A DNA stretch of 64,000 nt. It comes from Bosea sp. RAC05. GTDB lineage: Bacteria > Pseudomonadota > Alphaproteobacteria > Rhizobiales > Beijerinckiaceae. Made by a program: the position numbers and the translations under genes. The notes beneath the pieces are model-generated. The model did not search any database and was not told the DNA's origin. It saw only the letters and a program-made list of their open reading frames with translations. This document shows positions 52,388 through 61,454 of this stretch, one piece after another (position 1 is the stretch's first letter; every line of letters begins with the position of its first letter). The DNA lies in contig NZ_CP016464.1 of NCBI RefSeq assembly GCF_001713455.1, positions 2,342,001-2,406,000 on the forward strand, in the 5' to 3' direction.

Positions 52388-52705
52388 CGCGGCCTCCCTC
52401 GGGGAACGAACCGGTACGGCCCGCCGCAACCCGGCCGCCGGAATACCACAGAAATCGGCGCGAAAGCGGCCGGGTCCGGCTTCGCGTTATGGCATACTTA
52501 ACGTCATCGGCGTCTGATGAGCCCGGTTGCGTCCGTTGCCGTTTCCCCCTGACAGCGGCGCCAGACGAAAGCGCCGGCAGGGATCGATGGGCCGCAGACA
52601 GGCTGTCAACGAGCGATCGGATCGCGTCGCGCCCTGCGTCGTCGGGGCCCGCGCGTCTCGTTCCCGGCGCGCGCCGGCAGCGCTGACAGCGGCAGGTCCG
52701 CGCGG

Positions 52706-54055
52706 ATGACGGAGACCCGCATCGCGTCACGAAGCGGGGCTGTCCCGGGCGGCGCCTCGTCGCTGCTGCTCGTCGTTGTCTTCTGCTTCTTCTGGATCGG
52801 GCTCGCGCCCTTTCCCGACCCCAACGCCTCGGGCCTGCTGACGGCCTATGGCACGTCCTCGAACGTGATGAACCAGATCATGGTCGTGGGGCTGGCGGGT
52901 CTGGTCTTCCTGGCGCTGGCGAACCACCCGGCCCGCGGGCTGGTCCTGCGCTCCTTCGGCCCCCTCGCGGTGATCTTCTGCTGGCTGTTGTTCACCGCCC
53001 TGTTTTCAGACGTGCCCGCGACCGCGTTCCGGCGGATCGTCTATGCGATGCTGGTGTGCCTGTGCGCCAGCAGCGTCCTGCTGCTGCCCCGCGACAGCGA
53101 CCAGTTCGGCAAGCTGCTCGGCATCTGCGTGCTCACGGCGGTGCTGCTGGCCTTCCTCGGGGTCTTCGCCTTGCCCCAGCGCGCCATCCACCAGGGCTCC
53201 GACGCGCTCGAGCATCAGCTCGCAGGCGCCTGGCGCGGGCATTTCGGCCACAAGAACGTCGCCGCCGCCGCGATGGTGTTTGCGGTCTTCTTCGGTCTGT
53301 TCTTCATGCGGATGAGGGCGTTCTGGCAGGGGGCGCTGATCGTCGCCTGCGCCGGGGTGTTCCTGCTGAATGCGGGCGGCAAGACCTCCGCCGCCATGCT
53401 GCCGGCGATCCTCGCCGTGGCCTGGCTGTTCGAACGGATCGGGCCGCTGCGGGTCGTGTTCCTGCTCGCCTGCCTGGCGGCGATGAACTACCTGCTGCTG
53501 TCGGCCGCGGTCTCGCGCGAGACGCAGGACCTGCTCGTCTCCTGGGGGATCGACCCGACCTTCACGGACAGGGCCTCGGTCTGGCGCCTGGCGCTCGGCG
53601 CCATCGCGGAGCGGCCGCTGCTCGGGCACGGATTCCAGAGCTTCTGGCAGATGGACTCGCTCGTCTATGGCGAGGAGGCCGACACCAGCTGGGCGGTGAC
53701 GGCGGCCAATGCCCATAACGGCTATCTCGACCAGGTGATCAATGGCGGCTTTCCGCTGCTGGTCATGATGATCATCTGGCTCGTCGTCCTGCCCTGTCAC
53801 CATGTCGGACTGGCGTTCAAGCGCGCGCAGCATCCCGATCTCGCGCGGCTGTTCATGCGCTGCTGGCTCTTCATGCTGTTCCTGTCCTGCCTCGAGAGCC
53901 CGTTTTTCGACAATCGCGGTCCGGTCTGGTTCACCATGCTGATCTCCGTTTTCGGGCTGCGCATGCTCGCTTACGGAAATTTGAAGCCGTCGGCCTATGC
54001 ACGGACGAGGTCCGCTCCCGGTTCGCAACTCGACCCGGATGGCAAGGCGGCCTGA
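52706..54055 (+). CDS. O-antigen ligase/polymerase family protein (ExoQ-like)
   Basis: A 449-residue membrane protein with about eleven helices. The Wzy_C region is in the middle: WRGHFGHKNVAAAAMVFAVF (about residues 171-190), LNAGGKTSAAMLP, then the periplasmic loop with GHGFQSFWQMDS and NAHNGYLDQVINGGFPLLVM. HxxN(G)Y is the usual ligase/polymerase motif. Together with the glycosyltransferases downstream it probably polymerises the repeat unit. Its 3' end nearly abuts the GT2 gene. Confidence 0.88.
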   Translation: MTETRIASRSGAVPGGASSLLLVVVFCFFWIGLAPFPDPNASGLLTAYGTSSNVMNQIMVVGLAGLVFLALANHPARGLVLRSFGPLAVIFCWLLFTALFSDVPATAFRRIVYAMLVCLCASSVLLLPRDSDQFGKLLGICVLTAVLLAFLGVFALPQRAIHQGSDALEHQLAGAWRGHFGHKNVAAAAMVFAVFFGLFFMRMRAFWQGALIVACAGVFLLNAGGKTSAAMLPAILAVAWLFERIGPLRVVFLLACLAAMNYLLLSAAVSRETQDLLVSWGIDPTFTDRASVWRLALGAIAERPLLGHGFQSFWQMDSLVYGEEADTSWAVTAANAHNGYLDQVINGGFPLLVMMIIWLVVLPCHHVGLAFKRAQHPDLARLFMRCWLFMLFLSCLESPFFDNRGPVWFTMLISVFGLRMLAYGNLKPSAYARTRSAPGSQLDPDGKAA

Positions 54056-54065
54056 GCGTGTTCTC

Positions 54066-55004
54066 ATGATCGATCGTCAGCAGCGCCCCATGCCCGTCGA
54101 AGCCGTCATCTGCATCCCGACCTTTCGTCGCCCGGACTGGCTGCGGCGCACGCTGGCCTCGGTTGCGGCCCAGCAGGGCGATGTCGGCTATGCGGTCGTG
54201 GTCGTCGACAATGACGGCGCTAACCCGGTCGGGGCGGCGCTGGCGAGCGAGGTCCTCGGCGCGACCGCGCTGCCCCATACGGTCGTTGTGGAGCACCGGC
54301 AGGGCAACTGCCACGCGATCAACCGGGCCTTCGAGGTCGCGCTCGCGACCTATCCCGATGCGCCCTACCTCTTGATGATCGACGACGATGAGATCGCGCT
54401 GCCGGGCTGGCTGCAGGCGATGGTCGGCCTCGCTCGCGAGCGCGGCGCGGATCTCGTCGGCGGGCCCGTCATCCGCCAGTTCGAGGTCGAGCCCGACGCC
54501 ACCGTGATGCGGCACCCGCTCTTTGTCTCCATCGACGGCGAGACCCGCCGGATCGACCAGCTTCACGGCTCGGGGAATTGCCTGATCCAGCGGCGCGTCT
54601 TCGAGAGGCTGCCGGCGCCTCCCTTCGACGTCCGCTTCAATTTCCTCGGCGGCGGCGACATGGAGTTCTTCACCCGCTGCCGGCTCGCCGGGTTCGAGAC
54701 TTGGTGGAGTGCGGAAGCGGTGGCGCATGAGTTCGTCGCGAGCGGCCGGACGACCGCCTCGTTCCTGATGAAGCGCTCGCTGCGCACCGGCAGCATCAAC
54801 TACATGATCGACCGGCTGCACCGGCCGCTGGCGATCGCGCTGGCGAAGAACGCCGCCAGCCTCGGGCTCGGCGTGCTGCGCGGCGTCAGTGTGCTGCTGC
54901 GCACCGGCTCGCCGCTGCTGGCGAGCCATCCGCTGCTGATGCCGGTCGGACGGGTCGTCGCGAGCCTCGGCCTGCTGCCGAAGCCCTACCGTTCGTCCAC
55001 CTAG
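54066..55004 (+). CDS. Glycosyltransferase family 2
   Basis: A 312-residue GT-A enzyme. The N-terminal nucleotide-binding part is VEAVICIPTFRRPDWLRRTL (about residues 10-29), with VVVVDNDGANP, the metal motif LLMIDDDEIALPGWL (about 104) and the acceptor region GSGNCLIQRRVFE, then NFLGGGDMEFFTRCRLAGF. The ATG at 54066 lies ten bases after the ligase stop. An in-frame ATG at 54039 would overlap that gene. The sugar is unknown. Confidence 0.88.
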   Translation: MIDRQQRPMPVEAVICIPTFRRPDWLRRTLASVAAQQGDVGYAVVVVDNDGANPVGAALASEVLGATALPHTVVVEHRQGNCHAINRAFEVALATYPDAPYLLMIDDDEIALPGWLQAMVGLARERGADLVGGPVIRQFEVEPDATVMRHPLFVSIDGETRRIDQLHGSGNCLIQRRVFERLPAPPFDVRFNFLGGGDMEFFTRCRLAGFETWWSAEAVAHEFVASGRTTASFLMKRSLRTGSINYMIDRLHRPLAIALAKNAASLGLGVLRGVSVLLRTGSPLLASHPLLMPVGRVVASLGLLPKPYRSST

Positions 55005-55014
55005 CGAGCCCCGC

Positions 55015-55878
55015 TCAACCGCGCAGCAGCGCCGCCCGGATCGTCGCCACGGATGTCTGGGTATGGGACTGGATGGTCAGGCCGAACTGGTCGGGCCGCA
55101 TCTGCCCGATCAGCGCGCTGACGCCCCGCTCGTCCAGCGCGGGGCCGGACCAGTAGGTCAGGCAGGGCGAGGTTTCGACCCGCTCATGCCGCTCTTCGAG
55201 GACCGGATCGTTCGAGACCGCGGCGCCATAGGTCAGATATTCCGAGAAGTGGCGCTGGCGGGCCAGGACCTGCCACCAGGGCCGGCCATTCACCGCCTCG
55301 ATCCGGTCCGCCATGGCGCGAACCGTCGTGCGGTCCCAGGTGATCATCGGCCCGATATAGTCGTCGCCCGGCAGGGGCGGGGTGACGAGACCCAGCGCCC
55401 TGTGGGCGTTCTCCCGCCAGAGCACATGACGGGGCAACTCGGGAGTGATCGCGCGCCGGCGGGTGAAGAGCGGGACGCGGGCGGCCGTGGCGAGGCCCGA
55501 CAGGTCCGCCGGGCGGCAGAAGCAGATGTCGGAGTCGATGCAGATCACCCGCTCGGCCGGCTGGGACAGCGTCACCGCGAATTTCCGCAGCTGCTGGAGA
55601 TGCCAGCCATAGATCGGCAATCCGAGCCCGGGGCGCCAGAGATAGCGCCGCCCCCGCCAGCGCCCGGCCGTCCAGAAGCGCGGGAGCAGCGCCGAGGTCG
55701 CGATCACCTCGCGCTTCGGCCCGGCCAGCGGCGCAAACAGCCCGTAATCTGCGTCGTCCACCACGATGAAGTGCCGGGCATGGCCCGTGCAGAAACGGTC
55801 CATCGTGTCGCAGAGCAGCCTGCACCGCTCGAGATCGCCGTGATAGCTGGGCGTCACGACGGAAAGCTCACCGATCAT
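55015..55878 (-). CDS. DUF6492-family protein (putative glycosyltransferase)
   Basis: A 287-residue protein of the DUF6492 type, which has a GT-A-like fold. It starts MIGELSVVTPSYHGDLERCR. RVICIDSDICFCRPADLSGL (about residues 121-140) looks like a DxD metal site. FSEYLTYGAAVSN is the family's conserved C-terminal part. It is convergent with the GT2 gene, 10 bases apart, and divergent from a GT4 gene. Glycosyl transfer is an inference from fold and context. Confidence 0.75.
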   Translation of the reverse strand: MIGELSVVTPSYHGDLERCRLLCDTMDRFCTGHARHFIVVDDADYGLFAPLAGPKREVIATSALLPRFWTAGRWRGRRYLWRPGLGLPIYGWHLQQLRKFAVTLSQPAERVICIDSDICFCRPADLSGLATAARVPLFTRRRAITPELPRHVLWRENAHRALGLVTPPLPGDDYIGPMITWDRTTVRAMADRIEAVNGRPWWQVLARQRHFSEYLTYGAAVSNDPVLEERHERVETSPCLTYWSGPALDERGVSALIGQMRPDQFGLTIQSHTQTSVATIRAALLRG

Positions 55879-56003
55879 CTGCCGTCCCTTGCCGGCGAAA
55901 TCCTCGCCCCGCGCGCGTCGCGACGCCGCCACAGGGCGATCCGTTAACGCGACAATCCTAATTTGACGTTGCACCCTTCCCGGACCGGACGGCCCTTCCG
56001 AGC

Positions 56004-57074
56004 ATGTCGAAGCGTTATCTCATCCTCCGCTCGGCGGCGACGGAGACCTGCGGGGTCGAGGAGTTCGCGCGGCAACTGGCGCAGCGCCTGCCCGGACCCG
56101 CGGAGACCTGGGTCCTCGGCGAGGGCTTTGGCCGGTTCCTGGCGCGGCTGCGCGCGGTGGACGGCATCATCCTGAACTTCCCCGTCGTTGCCTGGAAGAG
56201 GAAGCTCGTCTGGCCGGCGCTGACGGCGCTGGCCGCCCGGCTGCGCCGCAGGGAGGTGCTGGTCGTCCTGCATGAATGGGCGGCGCTCGACTGGAAGCGC
56301 AGGCTCGTGCTGGCGCCGGTCATGGCGCTGGCCAGCCGGATCGTCTTCTCGGCGCCGGAGATCGCCACCGAATTCGGCCACAGCCCGCTGTCGCGCGTCG
56401 CGACGGGCGACCGCGACGTCATCCCGATTCCGCCCAACCTCCGGGCGCCGCCGCAACGGCGCGCCTCGGCGGTGAGCCGGCGGCTCGACGAGGAGCGCGC
56501 CAGGGGGCGCATCATCCTCGCGCAGTTCGGCTCGATCTACCCGAAGAAGCAGTCCAAGGCGGTGCTGCAGGTCGCCGAGCGGCTGATCGCGCGCGGCCAT
56601 GACGTGTTCACCGTCTTCATCGGCTCCTTCATCAAGGGCAGCGACGATGTCGAGGCGGATTTCCGGGGGAGCGTGCAGGCCGCCGGGCTGAGCGACCGCG
56701 TGCTGGTGACCGGCTATATCGGCGACGAGGCCGAGCTGTTTGCCCTGTTCGAGCAGGTCGATGTCTTCTGCTACGTCTTCGCCGAGGGGCTGACCTCGCG
56801 CCGCGCCAGCGTGCTGGCCGCCGCCCTGTTCGGCAAGGCCGTCGTCGTCAACGCGCCGGCCGCGGCCGATGCGCTGCAGCACCACGGCCTCTACCTCAAG
56901 CTGATCGAGACGGGCCTCATTCGCCTCGTCGCCATCGACGCCGATGCCGACAGTCTGGCGGAGGCCGTCCTGAGCGCGACCACTGACGCGCCGTCGTCCA
57001 TCGACCTGACCACCGAACTCGACAGGCTGTGGCAGGTCGCCGGAGACGTCATCATCCGTCGTCGAGATGCCTGA
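56004..57074 (+). CDS. Glycosyltransferase family 4-like protein
   Basis: A 356-residue GT-B protein. The N-lobe begins RYLILRSAATETCGVEEFAR. The C-lobe has IILAQFGSIYPKKQSKAVLQ (about residue 171) and the late motif FCYVFAEGLTSRRASVLAAA, which replaces the usual EX7E region (first Glu present, second replaced). A variant donor site or altered function is possible. The gene stands between DUF6492 (divergent) and wecG-like (convergent) genes. Confidence 0.82.
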   Translation: MSKRYLILRSAATETCGVEEFARQLAQRLPGPAETWVLGEGFGRFLARLRAVDGIILNFPVVAWKRKLVWPALTALAARLRRREVLVVLHEWAALDWKRRLVLAPVMALASRIVFSAPEIATEFGHSPLSRVATGDRDVIPIPPNLRAPPQRRASAVSRRLDEERARGRIILAQFGSIYPKKQSKAVLQVAERLIARGHDVFTVFIGSFIKGSDDVEADFRGSVQAAGLSDRVLVTGYIGDEAELFALFEQVDVFCYVFAEGLTSRRASVLAAALFGKAVVVNAPAAADALQHHGLYLKLIETGLIRLVAIDADADSLAEAVLSATTDAPSSIDLTTELDRLWQVAGDVIIRRRDA

Positions 57075-57116
57075 GGCCGTCGAGAGCCCGGTGAGCGGCG
57101 CGATGGCCGGCTGGCG

Positions 57117-57905
57117 CTACTTCGAATGTCTCAGGATCTGCCAGAGCGCCACGAGGTTGGTCCGGAGATAGCGGCCGAGCAGACGGCGCGGCTCCAGCAT
57201 GGTGCGGTAGGCCCATTCCAGCCCCGCGGCCTGCATCCACTGCGGCGCCCGCGAATTGCGGCCCGAGAGGAAGTCGAACAGGCCGCCCGAGGTCTTGATG
57301 ACGCCGACACCGCGCAGGCGGTCGATATGGCGGGCGACGAACCGCTGTTCGAGCGGCACGCCGAATCCGATCCACAGAATGTCCGGCCGCAGGCGGGCGA
57401 TCTCGTCGACGATCGCGATCTCCTCGTCCGGGGCGAAATAGCCCGAGCGGGCGCCGGCGAAGGCGAGAGCGGGATAGGCCTGCCGGATCCGCTCGACGGC
57501 GGCGGCGTTGACCTCGGCGGTGCCGCCCAGGAAGTAGAAGCTGATGCCGGCCCGCTCCGCCAGCCTCGCGACGTCGTGGATCAGATCCGTCGTCGCGACG
57601 CGCTCGCGCAGGGGCACGCGCGCCACGAGCGACGACAGGCGAACCATCGGCATGCCGTCGGGATGGATCTGGTCGGCCTCGAGGAGAAGCGCCCGGAACG
57701 CCGGATCGTGCCGCGCCAGAGCGATGACCTGTCCATTCGCCGAGGTCGAGTAGAACGGCCGCTGCCCCTGGCCGCGCGCGCGCAGCGCGATCTCGACCAG
57801 GCCCTGCGCCGAAGCCTTGCGGTCGAGCGTCGTGATCGGCAGCCCGCCGATGATCGTCACTGGCCCGCCTGTGAGGGGTTCGATGCCCGCTTCGCTGCTG
57901 TCCAT
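57117..57905 (-). CDS. WecG/TagA/CpsF-family glycosyltransferase
   Basis: A 262-residue GT26 enzyme. The start MDSSEAGIEP at 57905 precedes the family fold: FYSTSANGQVIALARHDPAF, DQIHPDGMPMVRLSS (catalytic Asp), FYFLGGTAEVNAAAVERI, ILWIGFGVPLEQRFVARHI and GVGVIKTSGGLFDFLSGRNS. The group adds ManNAcA, ManNAc or similar sugars to a polyprenyl-linked acceptor. The C-terminal basic part (RRLLGRYLRTN) is thought to bind the membrane. Confidence 0.92.
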   Translation of the reverse strand: MDSSEAGIEPLTGGPVTIIGGLPITTLDRKASAQGLVEIALRARGQGQRPFYSTSANGQVIALARHDPAFRALLLEADQIHPDGMPMVRLSSLVARVPLRERVATTDLIHDVARLAERAGISFYFLGGTAEVNAAAVERIRQAYPALAFAGARSGYFAPDEEIAIVDEIARLRPDILWIGFGVPLEQRFVARHIDRLRGVGVIKTSGGLFDFLSGRNSRAPQWMQAAGLEWAYRTMLEPRRLLGRYLRTNLVALWQILRHSK

Positions 57906-58019
57906 CTCGACTCGCGACCTCCGCCCGCGGCTTGATCGCATAGGGGGGCAGGGGTTTCCATCACCGCCCTCGGTTATCGCTAACGTCAGGACCATGGCGG
58001 GCCGGGCTCCTCGCCGGCC

Positions 58020-59057
58020 TCAGGCGCCGGCTTCGCGCGCCCGAAACTCGCCCGTCACGCTGCGGAACTGACGGGTCAGCGGCTTCTCGACCACGCGATA
58101 GACCATCGCGGCCACGAGCAGGGCAAAGAGCGCGGCGACGACCGGATAGGCCCACGACAGATCGAAGCCGGATCGCGCCCCCAGCCGGCTGAAGACGGCA
58201 GTGACCATGGGCAGCGCGATCACATGGGTCAGATAGAGCGAATAGGACATGTCGCCGAGGTGGAGGCCGGGCTTGAAGACCGACTGCCGGGCGCGGGCCT
58301 CGAACTGAAGGCTGCCCAGTACGAGCAGCAGCGCGGGAAGGCCGGATGCCAGGGAGCGGGGCAGGGCTGAATCGGCCATCCACAGCACCGAACCGATCGA
58401 CAGGGCGATCAGACACCCGCCCATGGCCGCGCCCAGCGGCCGGCGATGCGTGAACAGATGGCCGGCCAGCAGCCCGAACAGGAACTCGAGGACGATGTCA
58501 TTGCCGTAGAAGGCGATGGCCGTCGTCGGCTGCGAGACCTGGACGGCGACGAGGACGCCGATCACGATCGCCGAGGTCAGCAGGACGCGGAACCGGCGCG
58601 GCGCCAGAAGGCCGATCGCCACGGCGATGTAGAAATACATCTCGTAATTGAGCGTCCAGCCCGGGATCAGCACCGGCCAGAGACCGGGATAGGCTGGATT
58701 GGGCCAGGGGAGAAACAGCAGCGACGCGAGCACATGGTTCGCGTCGAGGCTCGTGCTGGCGAGCATGCTGGGCACGACAGAGGCCGCAGCGACGATGACC
58801 GCCGTGATCGCCCAGTAGAGCGGCACGATCCGCACCGCCCGCCGCATCAGGAAATTCAGCGGCCTCGCATCGAGATCGATCGCGGCGACATACATGATGA
58901 AGCCGCTGATCACGAAAAAGATGTCGACGCCCCAGTTGCCGATCTCGGCCCAGGGCAACGCGGCTCCCGGGGAAATTCTCGAGATCTGCGTATCGAGGTG
59001 GGTGTAGACCACCAGCGCCGCCGCGAGCCCGCGCAGATACTGGATCACGATCACCAT
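58020..59057 (-). CDS. Acyltransferase 3 family (OafA/ExoZ-like) membrane protein
   Basis: A 345-residue protein with about ten helices. The signature YLRGLAAALVVYTHL (residues 8-22) holds the catalytic His, and WGVDIFFVISGFIMY follows. RRAVRIVPLYW and SYSLYLTHVIALPMV are other conserved parts. Such proteins O-acetylate or succinylate exopolysaccharide. It ends the second surface block. The ATG at 59057 starts directly with the first helix. Confidence 0.92.
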   Translation of the reverse strand: MVIVIQYLRGLAAALVVYTHLDTQISRISPGAALPWAEIGNWGVDIFFVISGFIMYVAAIDLDARPLNFLMRRAVRIVPLYWAITAVIVAAASVVPSMLASTSLDANHVLASLLFLPWPNPAYPGLWPVLIPGWTLNYEMYFYIAVAIGLLAPRRFRVLLTSAIVIGVLVAVQVSQPTTAIAFYGNDIVLEFLFGLLAGHLFTHRRPLGAAMGGCLIALSIGSVLWMADSALPRSLASGLPALLLVLGSLQFEARARQSVFKPGLHLGDMSYSLYLTHVIALPMVTAVFSRLGARSGFDLSWAYPVVAALFALLVAAMVYRVVEKPLTRQFRSVTGEFRAREAGA

Positions 59058-59426
59058 GGGGACACGATCCGTCCCAACGAAAAACCGGGCCAGCGAGATG
59101 AGTGGTTCCGCTTCACGATGGGCGACGCAGGGGAATGCCAGAATTCGCGTGGCTGGACGCCGAATGGAGGGGCGTCAGGACCGCCTGTCTCGGAGCGAGT
59201 GTTCTGAGCCACGCGTGGCAGATCCTTCTGGATGGAGACCGCATCACGCTTTGCGGGTCAGGCGTGATAACCCTTGGCCGGGTGCAACTCCACAATGTCT
59301 TCGCATTAGCGTTAGCGCCGTCGCCGGGCGGGCCCGGCGGAGCGCGCGCCGGCCGTCGGCTGGATGGTCGCGACTTGACGACCCTCCGGCCGACGTCGAC
59401 TGTCCGGCACGCGTCCGGACCCGATC
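59058..59426. other. Intergenic stretch before the LysR gene, no gene seen
   Basis: Frames here have no domain-like content. A patch at about 59296-59314 contains CATTAGCGTTAGCG. No clear promoter, RNA or repeat is recognised. Confidence 0.35.
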
Positions 59427-60341
59427 ATGCCGACACCCTTGCCGCCTTTCGATCTGGACCTGCTGCGCAGCTTCGTGGCGATCGCCGATGCGGGCGGTTT
59501 CTCGCGTGCGGCCGAGCGGATCGGTCGCACCCAGTCAACCATCTCCCTGCAGATCAAGCGGCTCGAGGCCGGGCTCGGCCAGGTTCTGTTCCGGCGCGAG
59601 GGTGGCCGCGGCGGGCGCACCCTGCTGACGCCGCAGGGCGAGGTGCTGCTGAGCTATGCGCGCCAGATCCTGCATGTCAGCGACGAGGCCCGCGCCCGGC
59701 TGATGGAGCCGGAGGTCGGCGGGATCGTCCGGCTCGGCACGCCGGAAGACTTCGCGACCGTGCATCTCGCCGATGTGCTCGCCCGCTTCGCCCGGACCTA
59801 TCCGCAGGTCGCGCTCGCGGTGAACTGCGACTTCACCGTCAATCTGCTCGATGGCTTTGCCAAGGGGCAGTACGATCTCGTGCTGTTCAAGCGGGCCCTG
59901 CTGCCGGGGCAGGGGGAGGCCGGCCCGGAGGATGGCGGCACCGGGGTCTGGCGCGAAACGCTGGTCTGGGTCGCAGGCCCGCGGCTGGTCCTGCCGCCGG
60001 ACGGGCCGCTGCCGCTGGTGCTGGCGCCGGCCCCGGACGTCTATCGCCGGGGTGCGCTGGCGGCGCTCGACGCCGCCGGTCGCGCCTGGCGGATCGTTCT
60101 CACCAGCCCCAGCCTCGCCGGTCTGCAGGCGGCCGTGCGGGCCGGGCTCGGCGTCACCGTGCTGCCGCGCGAGATGGTTCCGCCCGATCTGGTCGTGCTC
60201 GGCGAGGCGGAGCACCGTCTGCCGGTCCTGCCGGCGACGGCGATCGTGCTCTACCGGGCGCCCGGCGCCCGCTCACCCGCGGCGGACCGCCTCGGCGACC
60301 ATATCGTCCAGTCGCTCGAGGCCGCGGCGGCGCGAGGCTGA
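59427..60341 (+). CDS. LysR-family transcriptional regulator next to sbtA
   Basis: A 304-residue LysR protein. The helix-turn-helix is FDLDLLRSFVAIADAGGFSR then AAERIGRTQSTISLQIKRLE (residues 8-47), and the effector domain starts near residue 95 (VRLGTPEDFATVHLADVLAR). It lies 130 bases upstream of the SbtA-like gene in the same direction, and the palindrome at 60378 fits a LysR site, so it probably controls that gene. Confidence 0.93.
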   Translation: MPTPLPPFDLDLLRSFVAIADAGGFSRAAERIGRTQSTISLQIKRLEAGLGQVLFRREGGRGGRTLLTPQGEVLLSYARQILHVSDEARARLMEPEVGGIVRLGTPEDFATVHLADVLARFARTYPQVALAVNCDFTVNLLDGFAKGQYDLVLFKRALLPGQGEAGPEDGGTGVWRETLVWVAGPRLVLPPDGPLPLVLAPAPDVYRRGALAALDAAGRAWRIVLTSPSLAGLQAAVRAGLGVTVLPREMVPPDLVVLGEAEHRLPVLPATAIVLYRAPGARSPAADRLGDHIVQSLEAAAARG

Positions 60342-60377
60342 GAGGCCGGCCATGATACCGGCCGGACTCCTCGTTTG

Positions 60378-60394
60378 GATTGAAAAATTCAATC
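60378..60394. promoter_or_regulatory. LysR-type operator upstream of sbtA
   Basis: GATTGAAAAATTCAATC is a perfect palindrome containing the LysR pattern T-N11-A. It lies between the LysR gene and the transporter gene. Confidence 0.65.
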
Positions 60395-60470
60395 GATAAG
60401 ATTGGTGATCTCGTATTCCTTCAATGGAAACGAGGCGCTATCGGCAGCGGCCTCCCATCAGGATCCGCCG

Positions 60471-61436
60471 ATGACCTCGCTGCAACTCGCCGCCGCCAAT
60501 CTGTTCTCCCCGATGACGCTCTGCTTCGCGCTCGGCGGCTTTGCGGCGCTCGTGCGCAGCGATCTTCGCCTGCCGGAACCGGTCTTCACGGCGCTGTCGA
60601 TCTATCTGATGCTGGCGATCGGGCTGAAGGGCGGGGCCGATCTCGCCACGGTCTCGCCCTCCGAGATGGCGGTCCCGATCCTGGCGGCGCTGGCCCTGTC
60701 GGTCGTGATTCCGCTCTGGTGCCATGTCGCGCTGCGGCGCCTGGCCGGGCTCGGCGCGCGCGATGCGGCGGCGCTGGCCGCGCATTACGGCTCGGTGTCG
60801 GCCGTCACCTTCCTCGCGGTCCTGAGCTATCTCGACAGCGTCGGCATGACCTACGAGCCGACGGTCACGGCCCTGCTGGCGCTGATGGAGGCGCCGGCGA
60901 TCATCGTGGCACTCCTGCTGGCCGGCCCGGCCCAGAAGCAGGGGCAGCCGCTCGGGGCCGTGCTGTCGCAGATTCTCGCCAGCAAGAGCATCGTCCTGCT
61001 CTTCGGCGGCCTCGTCATCGGCCTCGTCGTCGGTCGCGAGGGGCTGGTGCCGGTCAAGCCGCTCTTCGGCGACCTGTTTCGCGGGCTGCTCTGCCTGTTC
61101 CTGCTCGATCTCGGCCGCCAGGCGATGGAGCGGGCCGGCGCCTGGCGCGAGAACGGCCTGAAGCTCGCCCTGTTCGCGCTGCTCGCGCCCGTCATCAATG
61201 GCGGTCTCGGCCTCACGGCCGCCTGGCTCGCCGGCATGTCCCAGGGCGGCGCCGTCGTGCTGGCGACGCTCGCCGCCAGTGCCTCCTACATCGTGGCGCC
61301 GGCCGCCGTGCGCATGGCCTTGCCCGACGCCAATCCCGGCCTCTACCTGACGGCCTCGCTCGCCCTGACCTTCCCCTTCAACCTCATCCTGGGCATCCCG
61401 CTCTATGCCGCGATGGCCGCGGCCCTCTATGGCTGA
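60471..61436 (+). CDS. SbtA-family sodium-dependent bicarbonate transporter
   Basis: A 321-residue protein with about ten helices in two inverted halves. SbtA signatures are IYLMLAIGLKGGADLA (about residues 43-58), AALAAHYGSVSAVTFLAVLS (about 99-118), GKS-like SKSIVLLFGGLVIG, and SASYIVAPAAVRMALPDANP. SbtA imports HCO3- with Na+ in cyanobacteria; in heterotrophs the bicarbonate may serve carboxylases. The ATG at 60471 was chosen over 60402 because the extra residues are not hydrophobic or conserved. No SbtB-like gene is adjacent. Confidence 0.9.
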   Translation: MTSLQLAAANLFSPMTLCFALGGFAALVRSDLRLPEPVFTALSIYLMLAIGLKGGADLATVSPSEMAVPILAALALSVVIPLWCHVALRRLAGLGARDAAALAAHYGSVSAVTFLAVLSYLDSVGMTYEPTVTALLALMEAPAIIVALLLAGPAQKQGQPLGAVLSQILASKSIVLLFGGLVIGLVVGREGLVPVKPLFGDLFRGLLCLFLLDLGRQAMERAGAWRENGLKLALFALLAPVINGGLGLTAAWLAGMSQGGAVVLATLAASASYIVAPAAVRMALPDANPGLYLTASLALTFPFNLILGIPLYAAMAAALYG

Positions 61437-61454
61437 GGGCGGCGGCGCCCCGTC

